Shown: positions 1 to 8,684 of the stretch, in pieces | Layout of the letters: the number at the start of each line of letters is the position of its first letter | Numbering within the stretch: the stretch's first letter is position 1 | Assembly: GCF_022965805.1 (NCBI RefSeq) | Contig: NC_133106.1 | Coordinates: 34,833,913 to 34,897,912 of the forward strand | Direction: 5' to 3' | DNA: 64,000 bases | Source of the DNA: Primulina eburnea | Lineage: Eukaryota; Streptophyta; Magnoliopsida; Lamiales; Gesneriaceae | Program-made: the position numbers and the translations under genes | Notes under the pieces: generated by a model | The model's database searches: none | The model's input: only the letters and a program-made list of their open reading frames with translations | Told to the model about the DNA's origin: nothing

Positions 1-407
1 TAATCGGTTATTCTATTTTCAACCAAGATATTGTTTAATTAGTCTTGATTGTTTACAGTCTATGATCGATTCTAATTCTATATTCCAGTTTTCCTCTTCA
101 CAATCTATGTTTAAAGGAAGTAATACTAAGATGAATGATCAACGGAAAGTTTTATTCTCGACTCTTTCTATTTTCCTCATAACATTAAATAAAGATGCAC
201 CAAATTTTCAGGAAGTCTTTGTGTTTTTGTAGCCGTAAGTTATACAAAATCCGTCACACATATAAAGGGCTAGCTTGAGTTTATCTTCTTTCACAGATAA
301 AAGATGAAAAAGGTATTTAATCAGGCGACGAAATCAAGAAATTATACATGTATATTTTTGGGAAACAAGAAATTATATTCATGGAATTTAAGTCGCAGTG
401 TAATTAC

Positions 408-1571
408 CGTTGCTTGAACGATGGCGAAAATGGCGATGGTCAGGTACCTGCAAACAAGCACAAAAAATGGAACCTTATGGAATGTCGACAAATATAATAT
501 ATAATATTGTAGTTACCGCCATAATCTGGCATTTTTAGAACACAAAATATTAAAAATTAAAAGAAATTCACCTCCCAAGAAAAGTATCTGCTATGAACCC
601 TCCAAGCAAACATAGCATAAAAGAAGTGCCAAGAAAATTAGTGACATTGTTGGCTGAGGCAGAAGAAAGAATTAAGTCCAAAAATGGAGGTTTCGGTGCA
701 AGTTCCCTTTAGGTCCATTAGCTTGCCATCGAGGCTACAACCCGTTCATGCCACGAAGTTTGAATCCGAGTCAAGAAAGCTCAAATCTTGTTTTTCAAAA
801 AATGTTCACGTTACCTTAGAAGCCATTCAATCTGGTGTATTGGGCTTAGCAGACTTCTATAATTCTGTTGAAGAACTAACACGTTCCAATGCTGCTCGAC
901 ATGCACTTATCCGTCTACGGCAACAGGATGAATCAATCATGGGCTCGGTCGAGTTGCTGGATTCTTGCAACACTATAAAAGAGCTCGTTCAAATTATCAA
1001 AGAAAACGTTCGATCCCTTCAGTCAGCTCTGCGCCGAAAGGGCATGGAGAACTCCAGCATCCAACAAGATGTAGCCAGATATTTTTGTTGCAGAGAGAAA
1101 ATGAAGAAAGATATTGCTAGGACCCTAAAAACACTAAAGAATTTGGAGAACAAGAATGGAGAAGGAAGCTTTGTCAGTGCTTTCGAAGAAGTGAATGGGA
1201 TCGCTATTGACATTTTCAAGTGTCTCCTAATGTTCTTGTCTTGGCCAATGGCTAAGCATGGGGGTTGGAATTTGGTTGCAAAGTTGATGACCACAAAAAC
1301 AGCGGGCTTTAGCAGAGATTTTAACATGATTAGTGAAGTGGGCAGTGTGGATATCGCACTAAATTCCCTGCAAGCTTGTGTATGATATTAATTTAGAAAA
1401 CATATAACAAATCGTCGTGACTTTCCAAACAAAAGGAATTTGATATAAATGACCTAGAATCATGGCGGCGATGGTCCATCCGCCGGATTTGGATCTGACG
1501 GCTGGACGGCCCTTGTAATCCCAGGCATCGGGGAGAGTTTCAGCCTCTCATTGAGTTTGTGGGAGTGCCAT
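408..1571 (-). pseudogene. Broken NRT1.1-like NPF (NRT1/PTR) nitrate/peptide transporter, 5' exons
   Basis: Three minus-strand pieces match the N-terminus of NPF6-type transporters (proton-coupled nitrate/peptide carriers of the plasma membrane). Exon 1 (1571-1454) reads MALPQTQ, an in-frame TGA at codon 8, then LPDAWDYKGRP...GGWTIAAMIL. A fragment of exon 2 (about 668-572) reads ANNVTNFLGTSFML...GGFIADTFLGR. Exon 3 starts at 447 with YLTIAIFAIVQAT and ends at an apparent donor at 408. Exon 2 to exon 3 joins in phase (AG|G = Arg). The expected first part of exon 2 (ERLTTLGI...LTGTMHLGN, first membrane helix) is absent, and that space is filled by the DUF241 ORF on the other strand. The stop codon and the lost helix make it a pseudogene. 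Later exons are not visible and may lie left of the window. Family assignment is from remembered motifs. Confidence 0.8.
684..1385 (+). CDS. DUF241 family protein, C-terminally truncated
   Basis: Intronless 233-residue ORF. The N-terminus carries the family hallmark RSISLPSR (about residues 11-18), followed by helical DUF241 blocks such as LGLADFYNSVEEL, SVELLDSCNTIKEL and LQSALRRKG, then a hydrophobic stretch (IFKCLLMFLSWPM). DUF241 proteins are plant proteins of unknown biochemical role, usually about 280-300 residues with a C-terminal helix ending near LIKTRVSLLNILNH. That end is missing here: the frame stops after VDIALNSLQACV. The ORF lies antisense inside the NPF pseudogene, with only about 14 bp between its ATG and NPF exon 2 homology and about 70 bp between its stop and NPF exon 1. 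It therefore has no evident promoter of its own. It may be a captured gene fragment. The ORF itself is undamaged. Confidence 0.7.
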   Translation: MEVSVQVPFRSISLPSRLQPVHATKFESESRKLKSCFSKNVHVTLEAIQSGVLGLADFYNSVEELTRSNAARHALIRLRQQDESIMGSVELLDSCNTIKELVQIIKENVRSLQSALRRKGMENSSIQQDVARYFCCREKMKKDIARTLKTLKNLENKNGEGSFVSAFEEVNGIAIDIFKCLLMFLSWPMAKHGGWNLVAKLMTTKTAGFSRDFNMISEVGSVDIALNSLQACV

Positions 1572-1868
1572 TTCTCAGATCTCGGTTTATTATTATTATT
1601 ATTTTGGGCTGTGAAATGTAGTTTGTGATATAAAGAAAAGCTTTTGGGATAATGAACGTGTTTTGCTCTTCAGTTTGGGAAAGAGAACAAGAGTGGGAGG
1701 CAATGTAAGCTTTTAACTTTCCGGGAGATTATGAGCTCTGAGGAGAGTTTCTTGGTCTTTTTATAGCAGTAGCTCTCCAGCTGACGTGACATTTAAGGAC
1801 ACAGGATTCATTGATTTTCCTATGACCACTCTCGATATATTATTTTTAATTAATGGAATTGCAATGAC

Positions 1869-1894
1869 ATATATATATATATATATATATATAT
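1869..1894. repeat. (AT)n microsatellite
   Basis: Uninterrupted AT dinucleotide run of about 26 bp in intergenic DNA upstream of the broken NPF gene. Confidence 0.9.
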
Positions 1895-2164
1895 TATTAT
1901 TACATGATCAGCCAAAAAATAATGGAGAATAGAGACATTCCCAGCTGTATATTATTTTCTTGAAGTAATATTTTGATTAGCCACTAATATATAGATAAGC
2001 GTGTGTTTAATTACATTAACGACACACCTTCTTTTACAGCCCATAGTACATTGTCGATATTTAGAATTTTTCCTGGAACACTCCAAACTTCAAAATTTTT
2101 TGTTATATATTATCGAAAATAATCACTTTTTATGTGCGGATGATAAATCTTTTTCTCATTAGAG

Positions 2165-2275
2165 TTAGTAGTAACTTCACCCAAGAAGTATGTCAAAATT
2201 AGATTGAAATGTGTGATTGTTAAAATTATAATACAGCGAAGTTCCGAGATCTAGAATTGTTATAATTCTTTCCTA
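2165..2275 (+). repeat. Third copy of the about 110-bp module found after each HyPRP copy
   Basis: The stretch beginning AGAGTTAGTAGTAACTTCA and ending near GAGATCTAGAATTG recurs at about 3640-3737 and 7876-7973 with few differences. The latter two belong to the duplicated HyPRP block. This copy stands alone, upstream of HyPRP copy 1, so the module was copied at least once independently of the larger block. Confidence 0.8.
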
Positions 2276-2735
2276 CAGATCTGAACCCCCACGGTCCAGC
2301 TCTTCTCTACGTACAGTCAAGAAGAAAGAAATGAGAAAATTAGAAAACTCTCCAGAGATCTGCATAGCATGATGAAGAGGGAGCAGATCGGCCATGTTTA
2401 AGGAAAATACAGCTAAAACCCACGAAATCTACACGCATGCAGTAGACGAGTCTGACTATGTAATATCATATTTTAGAAACGATCTGAACTAACAGTTTCG
2501 TACTTGGGAGGCCAAGTATTGCAAATATATATATAGTTAAAAAATACATAAAAAATGTGAGCCGACCTGAAGCTGTTTGCGTTTCTTGTGGTGCCTGGAA
2601 TGGCCGCCGGTGCAATCGAACATGTGACATGTCCGAAAGATGATCTAAGGCACCCATTTCTTCTTCTTCCTCCTTTCTCTCACAAACAAACCACCCAGTA
2701 TTTATGTGTATAAAGCACCGAGTTACTTAGTATAG

Positions 2736-3308
2736 TTCTATTCTTCACTTTCTCTACGGCATGCGACACTTGCCCTACCAATAAGCCGAAGCCGAAGCCC
2801 CAACCATGCGACACTTTCTCTACGGCATGCTGGGTGGATTGTTCAGTGTGACCATGGGCACTCTCCGGTTTATTTCATCCTACCTATGCGGGCATTGCCC
2901 CCATGATAGGATGGATGGTCAAGATTTGTCCATGCATATGTATGATCCATTTTTTTTTTTGAAATTGTATGTTTGGCAAGATCTTGGTCATCCATCCTCT
3001 CATGGAGGCAATGTCCACATGGGTAGGATCTCATTAACCTCCCTCCCCCGAAAACTCGGTGTCGGTGTTGCACCTTACTCGAGGGCTTAGCCGATCTCGA
3101 GGCGGCCGCGTGCCTTTGCACGGCTCTTAAAGCCAATATTTTGGGAATCAATGACAAGCCTAGTAATCAAGGAACTGTATTGGACGAAGAGGAAATAGGA
3201 ATGAAGATGGACATAAAAGTTGAAATGACAATTTTGGATGTTAGTTGGGCCAATTTGCAAACTTCAATGCCAATCCGTGATAGTTCCATATACAAGGTGT
3301 CCAGTTAG
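2736..3308 (+). pseudogene. Truncated hybrid proline-rich protein (HyPRP, DC2.15-like), copy 1, split by a MITE
   Basis: Carries a short proline/lysine repeat (NKPKPKPQPC, near 2780) and part of an eight-cysteine motif: [29 protein letters not shown]. That is the CC and CxC part of HyPRP/lipid-transfer-like domains, which are secreted cell-wall proteins. The signal peptide and the first cysteines are not recognisable. After ILGIN the family's last two cysteines (NLNIP...NTCGK region) are replaced by an unrelated open tail, [17 protein letters not shown], which runs to a stop at about 3308. A 179-bp MITE interrupts the codons for GTPPKT. The break point after ILGIN is identical in copy 2, so truncation came before duplication. 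Family assignment is firm; present function is unlikely. Confidence 0.7.
2864..3042 (+). mobile_element. Hairpin MITE, family B (179 bp), inside HyPRP copy 1
   Basis: Absent at the matching site of copy 2, so the insertion is visible as filled versus empty. The left end (GGTTTATTTCATCCTACC) and the reverse complement of the right end (GGTTAATGAGATCCTACC) are similar over about 55 bp, including GGATGGATG. The whole element can fold into one hairpin. It is flanked by CTC on both sides, one CTC remaining in the empty copy. A relative lies at 23849-24023. Superfamily is not decided; the target duplication is too short to be sure. Confidence 0.8.
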
Positions 3309-3841
3309 CATGAGCTTTCATGTTTCTTACTCCATGCTGCCTCCATTATCGCTTATCCATTTTGGTTAATGATCCAAATATTGCGGGCATGCAAGACTTC
3401 TGTCATGTATATTTTTGTAGTAGGGATTTTACAATCACGTGAACTCGTTGCTTTAGCTAAGACTTAATATATTCTTTAGAAGGGACGAAGAAAAAGAAAA
3501 TCAACGAATTTATAAACATGTATCAAGAAATTTGAGAAGCAAGAAAATAAGTCAAATCCATATTGAAACTTAGTACCCTACCGCAAAAATGCGTAATCGA
3601 TAGTCAAACAAGAATATAAGTATAAGCTTCTAGCTAGAGTTAGTAGTAACTTCAACCAAGAAGTATCTCAAAATTAGATTGAAATGTGTGATTGTTTAAA
3701 ATTATAATACAGCAAAGTTCCGAGATCTAGAATTGATACCATCAGACATTATTGTGTTTCCAATCTTCTTTCATTGCTTGCTGCTTAGAACCAATCTTAT
3801 GGAAGTTGCGGAGTTTATGTATGGTCAATGCATGATAATAT

Positions 3842-6693
3842 GAATAGATTGAGTTGGAATATGGCTTGAGTTTGGTATTGTTCATCTGTTTCTTGTTCTT
3901 TTAATGCTAAAGTCAAACGAGATGCAGCTAAGTTTTAATCATTAATGTAGATGGAAAAAAATTCAAATTTAATGTCTATTTATTATTTTCTAAAAATAAA
4001 AGTTTTATCTCACTAAAGTAGGAAGGCCTGTTAAATTTAAGTGGATAAAGACTTACTTCTTGGGTTTGTCTTTTAATAATTGGAAAAGGCAATAATATTT
4101 TTCATTGCTTTATGTGGAAGGAATCGGCAACGTAATTCAAAGCCCATGTGCCATGTTGATGTCATTTTCTTTTATGTGGAAGAACCTTTTCTTTGCTAGC
4201 CAAGAAATGTCATTTCACTTGCACAGAATTAGTATATATATAAACATTTTCTTGGAAGAAGATAATATATGTAATCGGTGGTGAATGAAAGGCACTACTG
4301 ATAATACCATTGCTGTGGTCAGTACCTACAATCGACACTTCTGTGAAATTAAAGATTTATAACATTTAATATGGATCTCGCTAGTTTCATGTAATTTACA
4401 TATGATTTCAAAATTTGATGAAAACTATTTGTGGTAAAAGAAAACTGTTTCTCGACTCATCCGACATTAATACATTTTTTTTACTCGAACGCTGAAGACT
4501 TCATGGTCCATGCTTAATTACTTGCACTTCCCATTTAATTGCTAATTAATTATTTTTATTCGTATTCATATGTCGTAAATAATATATATTTTCTCTTATT
4601 ATAAAACACAAAACTCGATTTCAAAAATAAAAATTGAATTCTTCTCTAAATTTATCAACAACTAAAAAAAATCTCGATTCTTGGGTTTCAATAAGTATTT
4701 GCAGGCAGTGCCAACAGTTTAAAATTATGTTGTTTGTTGGAGAAATTTTGAAGAAATAAGGTATCCAATATTTAGATGATCAACTGATTTACTACGGAAT
4801 TTAAAACGTCTTATATAAAACATAAATGAGGTAAAAACCATTTTCATTAATACTACTATACCATAACTAGCGTCCATTTGCATGTAATGCATGCATACAT
4901 ATTTAAAAATTTTGTATTATATAATTCTTTTTTTTTTTGAATTCGAGAGATTATATTAAAGTTAAAAGCTGAAAATCATTTTATATAATACATTTTGATG
5001 TTATGAGTGATGATTATTTAATTTACAAATTCAAAAATTTAGATGAAAATAAAAAATATTTTATTAAGATATGATGGATATAGATATATACGAATTTACT
5101 AAAATAAGTTTAATGATTTTTTTAAACTTCCAAAGTATATATATTAATCTGATTAAGTAAGCACATGGTTAGAAGCGGACAAGAACCAGTGGAACCAGAC
5201 AATCTTTGAATTACTTTAATTATAAATTTTTTTATCAGACAAAAAGACAAGAACAACCCCCAGAAAGCCACCCAAAGAAGACCAAAACCGCTTTTTATAT
5301 TATTTTTCCGGAAAGAACCAAAAATAATAATAATATAAAACTATCACTGCTTCATATTAATATCATTTTATGTGCACATAATATTAAATGACTAATTTTA
5401 TAAAATTATGAAACCTGTAGTTACAGGAGTTTCTTGCTCTCTCAGAGCGTCGATAGGTTCATATCGCGCGTCCGTCCATATGAAAGTTAGGTCAGTAAAA
5501 AAAAAAATCAATATTTTATTAAATATGAATGGGAAGTACAAAAAATTTAAAGGACAGATGAAATCGTCAATAACTTATTTTTTGGTAGGATTTTATTTTT
5601 TGTTTAATCAAAAAATATATTAAAAGTTATGTTTTGTGATAATATATTAGCAAGAGGAGTTAGATGCAGCAATGGGACGAGCTGAGGTTCGGATGTCTTC
5701 CTCATCCATGTCTCCATATTCAAAACTCGTTCTTATGCTCGTTTTTATCCTCGACGCCGCGGATTATTATTATTATCATCATTGAGATGGTTTTGTGGAC
5801 GAAGATAACATTCTCATGTTCGTCTCAATTTGGTTAAACTCCGAACTCGTAGACGAAAATATATCCCCAACTTGCTCCGTTTTCTTCGAGTCTTGAATCC
5901 GCAGTAAAAATTCTTCGAGTCTTGAATCCGCAGTTGAGGGTATTTATGTAAAATGGGACTCGGGACGTAGTCGCGCTTACGTTGCAAAAAAGGGAATCTT
6001 TCTTATGTAAGCAAAAGTGTACGTTATCAAAATATGTCCAAAAAAAAAAGGGTATCATAAGTAGAAGAAAAGTTGAAACAAAACTCCGCACCCCTATTTT
6101 TCTTTTTAAAAAAACGTAGAAGAAAAAGTTCAATCTACGTACCTTTCAAATTTTGGATCCAAATCCCGACTGAAATTCAAGAATTGATAATTAAATTTTC
6201 ACCAAAATATATAGCAATATATCCGAAATTTCTCAAGATTTTACGAAAAGCGTCATTTTCGAAATCTGCAAACGATTTTCCTACTCCATCAACTCTTGCA
6301 AAACACAATCCATTTTTCACACTGCTAATTTGTTCCATTCACAAAAAAAATTAAACAACGCAATTTCTAATTTAAGGTAAAACTCGACCCAAAAATAATT
6401 TAATTATTGAGTTAGAGTGGACTTGACTAGTCGAGACCTCTTTTAAAGCGAACGAATCAAAGCTCGAAATCGAACCACCAACGAAGCGAAATCAAGAATG
6501 ATGATCATGAATCCAACCAGAGCGACGCCGGAGGCGTGGGGAACCTTTGGAAGTATTTCTTTTAAACCTTTCATGTCCATTTCACTCCAAATTAATTATT
6601 ACAAATTAGCTTCAAGAAGAGTTAACATCATTCTTGTTTCTTCACGAGAATTAATTAATCTTGAGAATGACAATATTAAAACCGGTTCACTCG
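3842..6693. other. AT-rich intergenic DNA without recognised genes
   Basis: Short ORFs here have no recognisable domains and poor composition. The only structure I can point to is a small tandem repeat at 5882-5933. Nothing else supportable. Confidence 0.6.
5882..5933 (+). repeat. Tandem duplication, 23-bp unit with 6-bp spacer
   Basis: The 23-bp unit starting TTCTTCGAGTCTTGAATCC occurs at 5882-5904 and again, identical, at 5911-5933, separated by TAAAAA. Confidence 0.9.
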
Positions 6694-6860
6694 ACCCTAC
6701 CCCTGCGGACACTGCCCGCAACGGTCGATCCAATGGCTCGGATTTTTCCGAGTCAATTTTTTTTTTCTTTTTTTACATGGAGGTGGGCTCGGATCACTCA
6801 TGTGGAGTGATCTAGGCCGTTCATTGCCCGTGCAGACACTACCTGCACGGGCAGGTTGAA
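6694..6860. mobile_element. Hairpin-forming MITE-like element
   Basis: The left end (ACCCTACCCCTGCGGACAC) and the reverse complement of the right end (AACCTGCCCGTGCAGGTAG) are imperfect inverted repeats. Internal parts, such as CTCGGATTTTTCCGAG and GATCACTCATGTGGAGTGATC, are themselves palindromic. No clean target duplication could be read because the right end has been tandemly duplicated (6841-6970). Confidence 0.5.
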
Positions 6861-6970
6861 ACAAACCATTAAAACCATGGTCGGTTTTACAGAATCCCTA
6901 AATTAACCTGCACGGGCAGGTTGAAACAAACCATTAAAACCATGGTCGGTTTTACAGAATCCCTAAATTA
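6841..6970 (+). repeat. Perfect tandem duplication of a 65-bp unit
   Basis: 6841-6905 and 6906-6970 are identical by eye. The unit begins with the palindromic MITE end ACCTGCACGGGCAGGTT and continues into flanking DNA ending CCCTAAATTA. Confidence 0.95.
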
Positions 6971-7210
6971 CACCTATTTTATTATAACAATTCCTCCAAA
7001 CAATAAATTCATTATCCAGTAGAATCACATGGTCTACATTATCATGGCTCACTCATCTTTGAATAAAATTTAAATTTAAAAGAAAAGTTATTTAAAAAGC
7101 ACTTTTTAAAAATCACAAAATTTTAAATTTGATTTTTAATTTTCGAAATTTAATTTCAATTTTTTTTATAAACCACAAAAATTTCTTTGCCCTATTTTTC
7201 GTCCTAAACC

Positions 7211-7451
7211 TTCTATTCTTCACTTTCTCTACGGCATGCGACACTTTCTCTATGGCATGCTGGGTGGATTGATCAGTGTGACCATGGGCACTCCCCCGAA
7301 AACTCCGTGTTGCACCTTACTCGAGGGCTTAGCCGATCTCGAGGCAGCCGCGTGCCTTTGCACGGCTCTTAAAGCCAATATTTTGGGAATCAATGACAAG
7401 CCTAGTAATCAAGGAACTGTATTGGACGAAGAGGAAATAGGAATGAAGTGA
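7211..7451 (+). pseudogene. Truncated HyPRP (DC2.15-like), copy 2, without the MITE
   Basis: The open frame from 7236 reads [15 protein letters not shown], then [20 protein letters not shown]. These are the CC and CxC cysteines of the eight-cysteine motif, followed by the same foreign tail as copy 1, ending at the stop at 7449-7451. It lacks a signal peptide, the first cysteines and the last two cysteines, so it cannot form the four-disulfide fold. It is probably a non-functional remnant, and it preserves the site before MITE insertion. Confidence 0.7.
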
Positions 7452-8079
7452 TGGACATAAAAGTTGAAATGAAAGTTTTGGATGTTAGTTGGGCCAATTT
7501 GCAAACTTCAATGCCAATCCGTGAAAGTTCCGTATATAAGGTGTCCAGTTAGCACGAACTTTCATGTTTCTTTCTCCATGCTGCCTCCATTATCGCTTAT
7601 CCATTTTGGTTCATGATCCAAATATTGCGGGCAAGACTTCTGTCATGTGTATTTTTGTGGTAGGGATTTTACAATCACGTGAACTCGTTGCTTTAGCTAA
7701 GACTTAATATATTCTTTAGAAGGGACGAAGAAAAAGAAAATCAGTGAACTTATAAACGTGTATCAAGAAATTTGAGAAGCAAGAAAATAAGTCAAATCCA
7801 TATTGAAACTTAGTACCCTACCGCAAAAATGCGTAATCGATAGTCAAACAAGAATATAAGTATAAGCTTCTAGCCAGAGTTAGTAATAGCTTCACCCAAG
7901 AAGTATCTCAAAATTTGATTGAAATGTGCCATGTTAAAATTATAAAACAGCAAAGTTCTGAGATCTAGAATTGATAACATCAGACATTATTGTGCTTCCA
8001 ATCTTCTTTCATTGCTTGCTGCTTAGAACCAATCTTATGGAAGTTGCGGAGTTTATGTATGGTCAATGCATGATAATAA
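7211..8079 (+). repeat. Duplicated block, copy 2 (partner 2736-3841)
   Basis: Direct repeat of the block at 2736-3841; similarity ends near 8079 (after GTCAATGCATGATAATA). It includes about 630 bp downstream of the HyPRP remnant, ending with CTTTCATTGCTTGCTGCTTA and the following bases. Confidence 0.9.
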
Positions 8080-8454
8080 TGGAGATTTGAAGTTCAGTGC
8101 AAGGTTCTCTCATGGCGAAAATTTAAATCGACCTCAATAAACTTCGTAAAAATCTATGTATATACATGTTCTAATTCGGGTGCTTTTGATTTTTCTTGCC
8201 CATCAAACTTTGTGGTTCCCAAACTAATTGGACTGTAATAATTTGAACTGATTAAATACAAAATATGCATGTCAAAATAATTATAGGCATCGTATTTTGT
8301 TGCAGTCCAATGAATGTCATAACTGTACCTACGCCTTTATTGTAATGTCCATGGACTATCCCAATCTTGGGCTTCCTCGGAAGCCTTTTCTCGTCTTGGA
8401 CTCCCACTGAGGGCTTTTGCTTCACGGGCTTTCTCATGCGTTATTACTCATAGA

Positions 8455-8572
8455 ACTCTCCACACCAAGTTGGTGGAGTGGTACATCCCCAATCTCGAAC
8501 CCATGATCTCCTGGCATAAGTTCATAGTTCAAAGAGACTTGGTATCAATTGAGCTAGTAGCCCAACTGGTAC
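8455..8572 (-). mobile_element. tRNA-derived SINE-like element
   Basis: Read on the minus strand it starts near GGGCTACTAGCTCAATTGAT, which resembles an RNA polymerase III A box, and about 55 bp on has GGTTCGAGATT, a good B box. A homopolymer run (A on the plus strand, 8573-8589) adjoins it. It does not close into a tRNA cloverleaf, so it is not called a tRNA gene. The minus-strand 3' boundary is uncertain. Confidence 0.45.
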
Positions 8573-8604
8573 AAAAAAAAAAAAAAAAATAGGTTCTTAC
8601 CGTC

Positions 8605-8684
8605 GTGTGATAGAAGTTTGGGAGAGGAGATTTAACTTCAAAGAGAATGCGTTGTGTGATAGAAGTTTGGAGAGGAGATTTAAC
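8605..8684 (+). repeat. Direct repeat of about 31 bp, period about 48
   Basis: GTGTGATAGAAGTTTGG followed by (G)AGAGGAGATTTAAC occurs at 8605-8636 and 8654-8684 with one base of length difference. Confidence 0.85.

Larger units (their letters stand above)
2736..3841 (+). repeat. Duplicated block, copy 1 (partner 7211-8079)
   Basis: From TTCTATTCTTCACTTTCTCT to about 3841 the sequence matches 7211-8079 with only scattered substitutions and small indels. Differences include the 179-bp MITE (2864-3042), about 46 bp with the KPKPKP codons present only in this copy, and small changes near 3050-3070. The two copies are direct repeats about 4.5 kb apart. Confidence 0.9.

Noticed and set aside
2870..3157. 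95-codon minus-strand ORF through HyPRP copy 1
   Set aside because: It runs across the MITE and antisense to the cysteine motif; copy 2 does not preserve it.
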